The notes: generated by a model from the letters alone, not told the origin. Shown: positions 34,994 through 44,436, counted from the first letter of the stretch. The stretch is 64,000 nt of DNA from Amycolatopsis jejuensis (GCF_000717335.1 NZ_JNYZ01000008.1:177711-241710); one strand, 5' to 3'. Program-made: numbers and translations.

Positions 34994-35739
34994 CGTACTC
35001 GGTCCTGCTCCGCGACGCAGTCACCGGAGCGCTCGGGGTCGGGGTGCAGTCGCGGTTCTTCGCCGTCGGCAGCGTGGTCCCGTGGGCCCGATCCGGCGTG
35101 GGAGTGGTTGCCACGCAAGCGTTTCCGGACGTCCGCTACGGCCCGGCCGGTCTCGCTGCAATGGAACGCGGACACTCTGCCGCGGAGGCGTTGTCCACCT
35201 TGCTCGCCGACGACCCTTCGCCGGGCGTCCGGCAGGTCGCGATGCTCGATGCTGCGGGGACCTCCGCCGTCCACACCGGCGAGAACTGCATCCCCGCCGG
35301 TGGCGACGCACGGGGCCGTCAAGCCGCCGCTTTGCTGGTGGTGAGCGGGGACGTCGGTGCGCCGGTCCTGGTGGACCTGCGGGTCGACGACTCCGCCGAC
35401 CCCCTCGGCGACCTCGCCCGCCTGCTGACCCTGCATGGTGCGATGGGACACCTCCAACGCGCCTTCGTCACCCCCGGCGCGGTTTTCGGCCCGGGTGCCG
35501 ACGAGTCCGTCGTGACGGGTCTTGCCGCGGGAGATACCGAGGTCAGCGCGCTGCAGCCGGGTAATGCGGAGTTTCTGCTGTGGCAAACGGTGGTCCTCGC
35601 CCGGGCAGGCCAGGCGGACGTCGCCCGCGCGGCTTTCGCCCGAGCGCTGGACCGGCAACCGGAGCTGGGTGGCCTGCCTGCCCGGCTTGCCCAAGCCGGT
35701 CTCCTCACGCTGGCCGCCGCGGAACGCCTTGGCGGCTAA
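34990..35739 (+). CDS. DUF1028-family protein (Ntn-hydrolase-like)
   Basis: The 249-residue protein carries the family hallmarks: LGVGVQSRFFAVGSVVPWAR, VVATQAFPDVRYGP and the internal GxxxVHTGENCI. DUF1028 has an N-terminal-nucleophile-hydrolase-like fold and often lies in operons for amide, ureido or gallate-type degradation; its reaction is unsettled. The last 50 residues are helical and may be a peptidoglycan-binding-like or TPR-like tail (FARALDRQPELGGLPARL). It overlaps the stop of the convergent MalT-type regulator by 4 bp. Confidence 0.85.
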   Translation: MTYSVLLRDAVTGALGVGVQSRFFAVGSVVPWARSGVGVVATQAFPDVRYGPAGLAAMERGHSAAEALSTLLADDPSPGVRQVAMLDAAGTSAVHTGENCIPAGGDARGRQAAALLVVSGDVGAPVLVDLRVDDSADPLGDLARLLTLHGAMGHLQRAFVTPGAVFGPGADESVVTGLAAGDTEVSALQPGNAEFLLWQTVVLARAGQADVARAAFARALDRQPELGGLPARLAQAGLLTLAAAERLGG

Positions 35740-38285
35740 AGCAAATCCAGCTCCCGGGCCCGTGCCACCGCCTCCGTGCGGTTCCGGGCCTGCAACCGGC
35801 CGAAGATCTGGTTCAGATGCCACTTCGTGGTCCCGACCGTGATGAACAGCTTGTCCGCCACCTGTTGGTTCGACATTCCCGTCGCGATCAGCCCCAGAAT
35901 CCGCCGCTGGGTTTCCGTCAGGGTTTCGACCACGCCGACCCCCTCGACGGTCCGCAGCTCCGACGGCCGCCGGGCGGGTGCGGCCGGGTTTCGCCGCTGC
36001 AGCAGGTCCGCTACGAATTCCGGGGCCGTCGAGCGGACATCCTTCAGCATCGGCACCAGCACCGCTCCCTCGTCGAGAAAAGTGCGGCGGTAGCCCTCCG
36101 GCGCGGCGGCTTCCACTGCGGCGGCGAGGAGGTCCCGATCCGACCGCGCGAGGGCACTCGCCACGAGGATCGCGATCAGGCTGCCGTCCCGGCCCTCGGC
36201 GCGGGCGCGGTCCTCGATCGCGCCCAGTACGTCCAGCGCGGCCGTCCGCGAGCCGCGCATCACGAGCAGCCGGGCGCGGGTCAGCTGTTCGTAATCCGAC
36301 GTCGGCGCGTCGCACGTGATCTCGTCGAACGCCTGCTGCGCCGCCGCCGGGTTGCCCGACCGCAAGTGCAGCTCGGCGATCGTCGCAATGACGAGCCGGG
36401 CGCGGCGGTCGTCCTCGGCGGCGTCGGCCTGGCGGCGCGCGGTCAGGAGGGTTTCGAAAGCGTCGTCGATCCGCCCGTACGCGCACCGCAGCCGCGCGAG
36501 GGTGCGCAGGCCGAGCAGGGCGTACGACGTCGTGCCGAGCTGTTCGCATCGGGCGATTCCGTCGACGAGATGGGTGCGGGCTTCGGCGAGCTCGTCACGT
36601 TCGTACAGCAGCGTGCCCAGCGGGACCTCGGCCAGGCCGCTCATCGGGACGCCAGGGTGCCCGCGCAGGGCGTCGCGGCAGAGCAGGATCGCCTCACGCA
36701 GCCGTCCCTGCACGTACAGCAGCGGCGCGAGATACCCGGTGGCCTCCAGCGCACTCAGCGGGTTCGCGCTCCGTTCGCCGACCCGCACCGCCTCGCGCAG
36801 CACCTCGATCGCACCTCGCCGGTCACCGGTGAGCCGCCGCGCCTGGCCCAGCACGCCCATGGCGGCGGCGCGGAAGAACGACGTGCTGTCGCCGAGCAGG
36901 TCCAGCGCTGCGGTGGCCAGCGTGGCGGCTTCGGCAGGGGCACCACGCGTCAGCGCCAGGTAAGCCTGGAACGTCCGTAGCATCGCCCGATCGGACGTGG
37001 GCGCGTCCGGCCCCATCCCGGCGTCGGCGATCGCCGCGTACGCCTCAGCGTCGTCCGCGCGCCCGGCAAGGTAGAACAGCCAGCCCTTGAGACCCGCGAG
37101 GTCGGCGTGCGCGCGGATCTCGTCCTCGGGCAGCCGGTTGAGCCACGACAGCAACGTCGCGAGCTCCCCGCGGCGGATCTGGTCCTCGGCCTCCGCGCGC
37201 ACGGTCTCGACGGCGAGCCCGATCTCCCGTCCGGGCACCGCGTGCCGGATCGTTTCGGCCGGCCTCCCCCGCGCGGAGTACCACCGCGCCGCCCGCGCGT
37301 GACACTCCACCGCCACCTCGGGGTCCAGCTCACCGCGCAGGTAATCGGCGAACAAGCCGTGGTAGCGATGCCATTCCCCGGCGTCGTCGACCGGGGTGAG
37401 GAAGAGGTTGGCGCGTTCGAGGTCCCGGATCCGCCGTTCGCTGCCGGTGCTCCCGGTGACCGCGTCGCACAGCGCCGGGGTGAGCATTTCGAGCACGCTC
37501 GTGCGGAGCAGGAACTCCCGGACCCCGGCGGGCTGATGGGCGACGACCTCCTGCGCGAGATAGTCCAGCACGTACCGGTTGCCCGGCTGCAACCGCACCG
37601 ACGGCGCCGGCGTGGCCCCGTCCCGCAGCCCGATGCCGAGCATCTGCAGGGCCGCCGCCCAGCCCTCCGCGCGGCGGTTCAGCTCGCCGACCGTGCCCGC
37701 GTCGACCGTCCGCCCGGTGACCGCGGAGAGCAGCCCGGCCGCCTCGTCCGCGGAAAACCGCAGCTGGGACGCGCCGATCTCGGCCAGCAGCCCGCGCCCG
37801 CGCCACCGCGCCAGCGGCAGGTCCGGCTCGGTGCGGCCGAGCAGCACCAGGTGCAGGCCCGGCGGGCAGTGCTCGACCAGGAACGTGAGCGCGTCGAGGA
37901 TCTCCGGTTCGGCGAGCAGGTGCACCTCGTCGAGCACGAGCACGCAGTCCTGCCCGACCAGCTCGTTGACCAGCCCGGCCATCACCGCGGGCGTGGACGC
38001 GGTACCGGAGTCCAGCAGCGTGCGGCCGGTGCCGAGCGCGGACACGAGGTAGTCGAGGAACCGGCCGGGCACGTCGTCGTCCTCGTCGAGGGTGAGCCAC
38101 CCGACCCGGCCCGCGAACTCCCGCAGCCACGCGCTGACCAGCGTCGTCTTGCCGAATCCGGCGGGCGCGGTGACGAGCGTGACCGGATGGTGCGGGACCG
38201 TGTCGAGCAGGCGCAGCAGCCGCGGCCTGCCGACCGTGCCCGGCCGCCCCGGCGGTACCAGCAGCTTCGTCGCCACCACCTGCAT
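35736..38285 (-). CDS. MalT-type LuxR transcriptional regulator (ATP-dependent)
   Basis: The start at 38285 (MQVVATKLLVPP) matches the family N-terminus; the longer upstream frame is a shadow of the acyl-CoA dehydrogenase gene. The 849-residue protein has a Walker A motif (PAGFGKTT, residues 41-48), Walker B (CVLVLDEVHLL), a long TPR-like helical region, and a C-terminal LuxR helix-turn-helix (LTETQRRILGLIATGMSNQQ). MalT/AlkS-type proteins bind an inducer and ATP and then activate transcription. It is divergent by 60 bp from the acyl-CoA dehydrogenase gene and probably activates the PHA/fatty-acid operon. Confidence 0.9.
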   Translation of the reverse strand: MQVVATKLLVPPGRPGTVGRPRLLRLLDTVPHHPVTLVTAPAGFGKTTLVSAWLREFAGRVGWLTLDEDDDVPGRFLDYLVSALGTGRTLLDSGTASTPAVMAGLVNELVGQDCVLVLDEVHLLAEPEILDALTFLVEHCPPGLHLVLLGRTEPDLPLARWRGRGLLAEIGASQLRFSADEAAGLLSAVTGRTVDAGTVGELNRRAEGWAAALQMLGIGLRDGATPAPSVRLQPGNRYVLDYLAQEVVAHQPAGVREFLLRTSVLEMLTPALCDAVTGSTGSERRIRDLERANLFLTPVDDAGEWHRYHGLFADYLRGELDPEVAVECHARAARWYSARGRPAETIRHAVPGREIGLAVETVRAEAEDQIRRGELATLLSWLNRLPEDEIRAHADLAGLKGWLFYLAGRADDAEAYAAIADAGMGPDAPTSDRAMLRTFQAYLALTRGAPAEAATLATAALDLLGDSTSFFRAAAMGVLGQARRLTGDRRGAIEVLREAVRVGERSANPLSALEATGYLAPLLYVQGRLREAILLCRDALRGHPGVPMSGLAEVPLGTLLYERDELAEARTHLVDGIARCEQLGTTSYALLGLRTLARLRCAYGRIDDAFETLLTARRQADAAEDDRRARLVIATIAELHLRSGNPAAAQQAFDEITCDAPTSDYEQLTRARLLVMRGSRTAALDVLGAIEDRARAEGRDGSLIAILVASALARSDRDLLAAAVEAAAPEGYRRTFLDEGAVLVPMLKDVRSTAPEFVADLLQRRNPAAPARRPSELRTVEGVGVVETLTETQRRILGLIATGMSNQQVADKLFITVGTTKWHLNQIFGRLQARNRTEAVARARELDLL

Positions 38286-38345
38286 AACCCCGAACCCTAA
38301 CCTTGGACAGGGGTGCCGACCAGCGCGGCTGCCTACCTTCGTCCG

Positions 38346-39512
38346 ATGGACACCACGGACTTCTACGCGCTGGCCGGCGACCTGCCGGACGAGGACCGCG
38401 CGCTGCTCGCCCGGCTGCGCGAGTTCCTCGGTGCCGAGGTGGCCCCGGTGGCGAACTGGCACTGGGCCCGCGAACGCTTCCCGCACCACCTGATCGCCCC
38501 GCTCGGCATGCTCGGCGTCGGCGGCCTCTCCTACCGCGGCCCCGGGCTGCCCGGCCGCACCAGCCTCCTCGACGGGTTCGTCACCCTCGAGCTCGCCCGT
38601 ACCGATCCGTCGTTCGCCACCTTCTTCGGCGTGCACGCCGGCCTTGCGATGGGCTCGATCCACCTCTGCGGTTCGGCCGAGCAGCAGGCGAAGTGGCTCC
38701 CGGCCATGCACCGCTTCGAGAAGATCGGCGCATTCGGCCTGACCGAGCCGGACGTCGGGTCCGCCGCTTCGCGCGGCCTCAAGACCACCGCGCGGCGCGA
38801 GGGCGGCGAGTGGGTGCTCGACGGCGAGAAGAAGTGGATCGGCAACGCGACGTTCGCCGACGTCGTCGTGATCTGGGCCCGCGATGTCGAGGACAGCCAG
38901 GTCAAAGGTTTCCTCGTGGAGCAGGACACGCCCGGGTTCACCGCGACCAAGATGGAGGGCAAGATCGCGCTCCGCACCGTGCAGAACGCGCACCTCCGGC
39001 TCGAAAACTGCCGCGTACCCGAGGCGAGCCGGCTGCAGAACGCGAACACCTTCGCCGACACCGCCGCGGTACTGCGGATGACCCGGACGTCGGTGGCGTG
39101 GCAGGCCGTCGGCTGCTCCATCGGTGCGTACGAGCGTGCCCTCGCCTACGCCAAGGAGCGCACCCAGTTCGGCCGCCCGATCGGCGGTTTCCAGCTTGTG
39201 CAGGACCTGCTGGTGAAAATGCTCGGCAACATCACCGCGTCGCTGTGCCTGGTCGCGCAGCTGTCCCGGCTGCAGGACGCCGGGCGGATGTCCGAGGAGC
39301 AGGCGTCGCTGGCGAAAGCATTCTGCACCACGAAGATGCGCGAAACCGCCGGGATGGCCCGGGAGCTCATGGGCGGCAACGGAATCCTGCTGGAGTACGA
39401 CGTCGGCCGGTTCGTCGCCGACGCCGAGGCCATCCATTCCTACGAGGGCACGCGCGAAATGAACACCCTCATCGTCGGCCGGGCGATCACCGGCCGGTCC
39501 GCGTTCGTCTGA
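38346..39512 (+). CDS. Acyl-CoA dehydrogenase
   Basis: The 388-residue protein has the full acyl-CoA dehydrogenase layout: N-terminal helical domain, FAD-binding middle domain (AFGLTEPDVGSAAS; KKWIGNATFADVVVIWAR) and C-terminal helices. The catalytic base lies in HSYEGTREMN (Glu367), the position used by glutaryl-CoA dehydrogenase-like members. It oxidises an acyl-CoA to an enoyl-CoA. ATG 38346 is chosen at the start of MDTTDFYALAGDLPDEDRAL. The polyhydroxyalkanoate synthase gene begins 16 bp after it, so it may supply monomers by way of beta-oxidation. Confidence 0.92.
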   Translation: MDTTDFYALAGDLPDEDRALLARLREFLGAEVAPVANWHWARERFPHHLIAPLGMLGVGGLSYRGPGLPGRTSLLDGFVTLELARTDPSFATFFGVHAGLAMGSIHLCGSAEQQAKWLPAMHRFEKIGAFGLTEPDVGSAASRGLKTTARREGGEWVLDGEKKWIGNATFADVVVIWARDVEDSQVKGFLVEQDTPGFTATKMEGKIALRTVQNAHLRLENCRVPEASRLQNANTFADTAAVLRMTRTSVAWQAVGCSIGAYERALAYAKERTQFGRPIGGFQLVQDLLVKMLGNITASLCLVAQLSRLQDAGRMSEEQASLAKAFCTTKMRETAGMARELMGGNGILLEYDVGRFVADAEAIHSYEGTREMNTLIVGRAITGRSAFV

Positions 39513-39528
39513 CCCCGGAAGGACAACC

Positions 39529-41187
39529 ATGTCACTGGAAGCGAGTGCCGACGCGATCGGCGGCCCCAACCCGATCGTCGGGTTCCGCCGCAAGGACCTG
39601 CTGGATTCGCTGCGCACGGTGGCCGGTGAGGCCGTCCGGCATCCCCGGCACACCACGGCGAGCCTGCGCCACCTGGCCCGGACCGCGGTCGCCGCCGCCC
39701 GCGGTCGCGGCGAGCTGGTGCCCGCGCCGCGGGACCGCCGGTTCAGCGATTCCGCCTGGACGCAGAACTTCCTCTACCGCCGCCTGCTCGGCGTGTACCT
39801 CGCCGCCGACGCGGAGCTGGACGCCTGGCTCGGCGGGACCCATCTGTCCACAGTGGACCGGGAGCGGGCCCGGTTCGTGCTGTCGCTGGCGCTGGACGCG
39901 TTGTCGCCGAGCAACCTGCCGCTGAACCCGGCCGCCGTCAAGCGGTTCATCGACACCGGCGGGGAAAGCGCGGTCGACGGCGTCCGGCAGTTCGCGGGCG
40001 ACGTGCGGCACAACGGCGGGTTCCCCAGCCAGGTCGACGCGGGGAAGTTCACCGTCGGCGGGAACCTCGCGACCACCGAGGGGTCGGTCGTGTTCCGCAA
40101 CGAGGTACTCGAACTGATCCAGTACACCCCGCGCACGGAAGAGGTCCGCGAGCGGCCGCTGGTGATCGCGCCGCCGCAGATCAACAAGTACTACGTTTTC
40201 GACCTGTCCCCGGAGAAAAGCCTGGTGCAGTACGCCCTCGCGCACGGCCAGCAGGTCTTCATGGTGAGCTGGCGCAATCCGTCCGCCGATCAGCGGCACT
40301 GGGAGCTTTCCACGTACCTGGGCGCGCTGGAGGAGGCGATCGACGCCGTCTGCGAGATCACCGGCAGCCCGGACGTCAACCTGACCGGCGCGTGCTCCGG
40401 CGGGATCACATCGGTGTCGCTCGCGGCGCTCCTCGCCGGGCGTGGCAAGCCGGTGATCCACGCGCTGACGCTGTTCGTGAGCGTCTTCGACATGGCCGAC
40501 GACCAGACGTTGCTCGGCGTGTTCGCCAGCGAGGAGACCCTGGCCGCGGCGAAACGCCATTCGCACGCCCGCGGGGTACTCGACGGCCGTGAGCTGGCAC
40601 GCGTGTTCACCCTGCTGCGCCCCAACGATCTCCTCTGGACCTACTGGGTCAACAACTACCTGCTCGGCAAGCGCCCGCCCGCGTTCGACATCCTCTACTG
40701 GAACAACGACACGACCCGGCTGCCCGCCGCCTTCCACGGCCAGCTGATCGACATCTACCGCGACAACTCCCTGGCCCACCCCGGCGCGGTGGTCGTCGAC
40801 GGAACCCCGCTGGACCTGGGCAAGGTCACCGCGGACGCGTTCGTGATGGCCGGGACCACCGACCACATCACGCCGTGGGACGCCTGCTACCGGTCGGCGC
40901 AGCGGCTCGGCGGGTCCGTCGAGTTCACCCTCAGCAACTCCGGGCACATCCAGAGCATCCTCAACCCGCCCGGCGGCAAGAAGGCGAGCTACTTCACCAA
41001 CCCGGCCCGTCCGGAGTCCGCACGCGTTTGGAAGGACGGGGCGACCGCGGTGACCGGAAGCTGGTGGCCACGCTGGATGGAATGGCTGGGGGAACGGTCC
41101 GGCGCGCTGGTGGCTGCACCGTCCACTGTGGGCAGTGCGCGGCACGCGCCGATCGAGGCGGCACCCGGCAGTTACGTGCGCGCATGA
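39529..41187 (+). CDS. phaC: Poly(3-hydroxyalkanoate) synthase
   Basis: The 552-residue product matches class I/II PHA synthases. It has the N-terminal helical region (SDSAWTQNFLYRRL), VIAPPQINKYYVFDLSPEKS, the lipase-like box GACSGG with Cys289 in place of Ser, Asp445 (GTTDHITPW) and His473 (SNSGHIQSILNPPGG), together the catalytic triad. It polymerises 3-hydroxyacyl-CoA into storage polyester on granules. It overlaps the depolymerase gene by 4 bp. The presence of an MCL-type depolymerase and an acyl-CoA ligase suggests medium-chain monomers, but class must be tested. Confidence 0.92.
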   Translation: MSLEASADAIGGPNPIVGFRRKDLLDSLRTVAGEAVRHPRHTTASLRHLARTAVAAARGRGELVPAPRDRRFSDSAWTQNFLYRRLLGVYLAADAELDAWLGGTHLSTVDRERARFVLSLALDALSPSNLPLNPAAVKRFIDTGGESAVDGVRQFAGDVRHNGGFPSQVDAGKFTVGGNLATTEGSVVFRNEVLELIQYTPRTEEVRERPLVIAPPQINKYYVFDLSPEKSLVQYALAHGQQVFMVSWRNPSADQRHWELSTYLGALEEAIDAVCEITGSPDVNLTGACSGGITSVSLAALLAGRGKPVIHALTLFVSVFDMADDQTLLGVFASEETLAAAKRHSHARGVLDGRELARVFTLLRPNDLLWTYWVNNYLLGKRPPAFDILYWNNDTTRLPAAFHGQLIDIYRDNSLAHPGAVVVDGTPLDLGKVTADAFVMAGTTDHITPWDACYRSAQRLGGSVEFTLSNSGHIQSILNPPGGKKASYFTNPARPESARVWKDGATAVTGSWWPRWMEWLGERSGALVAAPSTVGSARHAPIEAAPGSYVRA

Positions 41188-41981
41188 GCACCACGGTCCG
41201 GGTGCGCGGGCTCCGCCTGCACGTCGATCACCGGCCCGGCGAGGGTACCCCGTTGTTGCTGTGCAACGGAATCGGCGCGAACCTCGAACTGCTGGAGCCG
41301 TTCGTCGACGACCTCGCGGCCCAGCCGGGGCGGCGCGTGCCGGTGATCCGGTTCGACCTGCCGGGTACCGGTGGGTCGCCGTCATCGCGGCTGCCGCGGC
41401 GGATGGGTGCGCTGGCCGGGATGCTCGGCGACCTGGTGCACGAGCTCGGCTACGACGAGGTGGACGTCCTCGGCATCTCGTGGGGCGGCGCGCTGGCGCA
41501 GGAGTTCGCGCACCGGAATCCGCGCCGGTGCCGCCGGGTAGTCTTGTGCGCCACCAGCATGGGCATGGTGATGGTACCGGCGAAACCATCGGTACTGCTC
41601 ACCCTCGCGAGCCCGCTGCGGTACTTCGGCCCGGCACACATGCGCAGCACCGGATCGCGGATCTACGGCGGTGGGTTCGGCGACGACCCCGCACTCGCCG
41701 CCCATTTCGCCGAGTCCACCCGAGCGCCGGACCCACTCGGCTATTACTGGCAGATCCTCGCCGGGGCAGGCTGGACCAGCGCCTGGTACCTGCCCCTGCT
41801 GCGGCAGCGGGTCCTGCTGCTGGCCGGGGACGACGACCCGATCATCCCGGTCGTCAACGCCCGGCTGATGGCGCGCTTGTTACGCCACGGCACCGTCCAC
41901 CTCGTCCCCGGCGGCGGGCATCTCGCCCTGCTGACCCACGCCCATGAACTCGTCCCGCTCATCCACCGGTTCCTGTCCTGA
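41184..41981 (+). CDS. phaZ: Intracellular PHA depolymerase-like alpha/beta hydrolase
   Basis: The 265-residue protein begins with RVRGLRLHVDHRPGEGTPLL and LCNGIGANLELLEPFVD, a segment characteristic of medium-chain PhaZ depolymerases. The nucleophile is in GISWGG (Ser99), the acid near AGDDDPII and the histidine in PGGGHLAL. Its start overlaps the PHA synthase stop (ATGA). It would release 3-hydroxy fatty acids from granules, which the downstream ligase could re-activate. Confidence 0.87.
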   Translation: MSTTVRVRGLRLHVDHRPGEGTPLLLCNGIGANLELLEPFVDDLAAQPGRRVPVIRFDLPGTGGSPSSRLPRRMGALAGMLGDLVHELGYDEVDVLGISWGGALAQEFAHRNPRRCRRVVLCATSMGMVMVPAKPSVLLTLASPLRYFGPAHMRSTGSRIYGGGFGDDPALAAHFAESTRAPDPLGYYWQILAGAGWTSAWYLPLLRQRVLLLAGDDDPIIPVVNARLMARLLRHGTVHLVPGGGHLALLTHAHELVPLIHRFLS

Positions 41982-41991
41982 GGAGACGCTG

Positions 41992-43497
41992 ATGCTGAAT
42001 CTCGCCCTGATGCTCGAAGAAAGCGCCATCACCCGCCCGGACCGCGACGCCGTCGTCGCCGGAGACACCCGGCTGTCCTACGCGGAAGTCAACGCCGCCG
42101 CCAACCAGGTCGCGAATCTCCTTACCGCACAGGGGATCGGCCGCGGGGACAAGGTCGCACTCGCCTCGGTGAACATTCCGGCGTTCCCGATCGTCTACTA
42201 TGGAATCCTCAAGACCGGCGCGGCCGTGGTGCCGTTCAACGTCCTGCTCAAGGGCCGGGAAATCGCCTACCACCTCAGCGATTCCGGCGCGAAGGCGTTC
42301 TTCTGCTTTGCCGGAGGTCCCGGGCTTCCGCTGGCCGAGGAAGGTCGCGCCGGGTACGACGCAACGCCGTCGTGCGAGCAGTTCTTCCTGATCGACGAGT
42401 CCTTTTCGGACGTCCTCAGTGGACAGCCGACGACGTTCGAAACCGCCGTCACCGACCCGTCCGACACCGCGGTCATCCTGTACACCAGCGGCACCACCGG
42501 AACGCCGAAGGGCGCGGAGCTGACCCACTCCAACATGGTGCTGAACGCGCTGACCTGTCACCGGCTGTTCGGCACCCGGGAGCACGACGTCCACCTGGTC
42601 ACGCTGCCGCTGTTCCATTCGTTCGGCCAGACCGTCCAGCTCAACGCCGGTTTCGGCGCGGCGGCGACCCTGGTGCTGCTTCCCCGGTTCGACGCGGCTG
42701 CCGCGCTGAACCTGATGCAGCGCGAGCACGTGACGTTCTTCGCCGGGGTCCCGACGATGTACTGGGGGCTGGCCGGTGCCGACCCGGCCGAGTTCGACCT
42801 CGGCGAGATCGCGAGCACGCTGCGGATGGCGGTGTCCGGCGGCGCCGCGTTGCCGGTCGAGATCCTGGAGCAGGTACACAAGATCTACGGCGTACGGATC
42901 CGCGAGGGGTACGGCCTCTCCGAAACCAGCCCGCTCGCGACCTTCAACCACCCCGAGCGAGAGCCCAAGCCGGGTTCGATCGGCCAGCCGGTGTGGGGGG
43001 TCGACCTCAAGCTCGTCGGCAAGGACTGGGAGGAGGTACCCGAGGGCGACGCAGGCGAGATCGCCGTCCGCGGGCACAACGTGATGAAGGGCTACCTCGG
43101 CCGCCCCGAGGCGACCGCCGCCGCCATCCGCGACGGCTGGTTCCGCACCGGCGACATCGGCACCCGGGACGCGGACGGGTACTACGACATCGTGGACCGC
43201 GCCAAGGACATGATCGTCCGCGGCGGTTTCAACGTCTACCCGCGCGAGCTGGAAGAAGTGCTCATGACACATCCGGCGGTGAGCCTGGTCGCCGTGGTCG
43301 GCGTGCCGCACGACAGCCACGGCGAGGAAGTCAAGGCGTACGTGATCCGCCAACCCGGCGCGACCCTCACCGAAGCCGAACTCGTCGCCTGGGCCAAGGA
43401 AAACATGGCCGGTTACAAGTACCCGCGGCTGGTCGAATTCCGCGACGAGCTCCCGATGACCGCGACCGGCAAAATCCTCAAACGCGATCTGCGCTGA
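41992..43497 (+). CDS. Long-chain fatty-acid--CoA ligase (AMP-forming)
   Basis: ATG 41992 follows GAGGAG by 5 bp; 501 residues. It has all adenylate-forming motifs: YTSGTTGTPKGAELTH (phosphate loop), FHSFGQTVQLNAG, EGYGLSETSPLATF, the hinge YYDIVDRAKDMIVRGGFNVYP and the catalytic lysine near the C-terminus (TATGKILKRDLR). It converts free (3-hydroxy) fatty acids to CoA esters. Ten bp separate it from phaZ. Its 3' end overlaps the convergent anti-sigma gene by 20 bp. Confidence 0.92.
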   Translation: MLNLALMLEESAITRPDRDAVVAGDTRLSYAEVNAAANQVANLLTAQGIGRGDKVALASVNIPAFPIVYYGILKTGAAVVPFNVLLKGREIAYHLSDSGAKAFFCFAGGPGLPLAEEGRAGYDATPSCEQFFLIDESFSDVLSGQPTTFETAVTDPSDTAVILYTSGTTGTPKGAELTHSNMVLNALTCHRLFGTREHDVHLVTLPLFHSFGQTVQLNAGFGAAATLVLLPRFDAAAALNLMQREHVTFFAGVPTMYWGLAGADPAEFDLGEIASTLRMAVSGGAALPVEILEQVHKIYGVRIREGYGLSETSPLATFNHPEREPKPGSIGQPVWGVDLKLVGKDWEEVPEGDAGEIAVRGHNVMKGYLGRPEATAAAIRDGWFRTGDIGTRDADGYYDIVDRAKDMIVRGGFNVYPRELEEVLMTHPAVSLVAVVGVPHDSHGEEVKAYVIRQPGATLTEAELVAWAKENMAGYKYPRLVEFRDELPMTATGKILKRDLR

Positions 43498-44404
43498 CCG
43501 CGAACCGCGCCTCCACCGTCGAACCGGCCGGGCCGCGATGCACCCGGACCAGGTCCGCGACCTGGTTCACCAGCAACAACCCCCGGCCCCGCTCCTGCCC
43601 GAGCGGGGCCGGGAGCCGCCCGGCCATCGGGTCGGCGAGCCGGCCGCGGTCACGGACCTGGCAGATCAGCTGTCCGTCGGCGAACCCGAACAGGATCACC
43701 GCGGCCCCGCCGCCGTGCTCGACACTGTTGGACGCCAGCTCGGACACCGTCATCACCACGTCCTCGGCCCGGTCCTCGTCCAGGCCGTGCTGCCGCGCGA
43801 GGGCGGCGGCCAGCCGGCGGAGGCCACCAAGGTCATGACCGGCCACGACGTAACGGTGCGCGCCCGGTGGCGGCGGAAGCTCCCGGTTGTAGTCGGCCAC
43901 GACGTCGTCGGGCGCGTACTCGCCGCTCGCGCACCACTCCCCGGCACCGTCGATCAGCCACGGATGCGTACGGGCCGCGTCGGCGAGTTCCGATGCACCG
44001 AGCGCCTCGGCGTCGTACGGGCAGAGGACGGTCGCCCAGCGGCCGTCGAATGCGCGGTTGATCAGCGCTTCATGCTGGACACATGCCGGGTACTCCACCG
44101 ACGACCGCCCCGCCCAGAGCGGTTCGCCGATCATCCGTACGTGCCGCCCGGGGTGCTCGTCGGCGAACGCCCGCAGCACGCCCGGGATGATCCGGCCCGG
44201 GTTGCGCCCGGCCTCGGTCATGTCCACGAGCCGCACGCGGGCCACGTCGGTACCCAGCTCCGCGCGCAGCAGACGCAGGTGGTGCCGCGGCACCGCCACC
44301 GCGACCGGCTCCCCCACGGACAACCCGTCACGCACGAACGGGACGGTGCCGGAGAGGAAACCCTCGGCGCCCCGATAGAACAGCGCCGGATGCAGGAACG
44401 CCAT
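43478..44404 (-). CDS. MEDS-domain / HATPase anti-sigma regulatory protein
   Basis: ATG 44404 begins MAFLHPALFYRGAEGFLSGT, the start of a MEDS (DcmR sensory) domain spanning about residues 4-165. The C-terminal 130 residues are an RsbW-like HATPase (TVSELASNSVEHGGGAAVIL, then GRGLLLVNQVADLV, with the N-box Asn and glycine-rich lid). The 308-residue protein probably binds a signal through MEDS and controls an anti-anti-sigma partner or sigma factor by kinase or binding activity. The STAS protein at 48343 could be a partner. A ten-residue upstream ORF ends in TGATG on its start, so translation is coupled. Confidence 0.85.
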   Translation of the reverse strand: MAFLHPALFYRGAEGFLSGTVPFVRDGLSVGEPVAVAVPRHHLRLLRAELGTDVARVRLVDMTEAGRNPGRIIPGVLRAFADEHPGRHVRMIGEPLWAGRSSVEYPACVQHEALINRAFDGRWATVLCPYDAEALGASELADAARTHPWLIDGAGEWCASGEYAPDDVVADYNRELPPPPGAHRYVVAGHDLGGLRRLAAALARQHGLDEDRAEDVVMTVSELASNSVEHGGGAAVILFGFADGQLICQVRDRGRLADPMAGRLPAPLGQERGRGLLLVNQVADLVRVHRGPAGSTVEARFAVSADRV

Positions 44405-44436
44405 CACGGACCGGACAGCCGAACCGGTACGTTCAT
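44404..44436 (-). CDS. Ten-residue leader ORF (MNVPVRLSGP) coupled to the MEDS gene
   Basis: The best ribosome site in this stretch, GGAGG, sits 6 bp before this ATG rather than before the MEDS start. The TGA of the leader overlaps the MEDS ATG (TGATG), so ribosomes probably terminate and restart. Confidence 0.45.
   Translation of the reverse strand: MNVPVRLSGP

Noticed and set aside
38286..39656. N-terminal extension of the MalT-type regulator up to 39656
   Set aside because: It lies antisense to the acyl-CoA dehydrogenase and has no domain; the natural start is at 38285.
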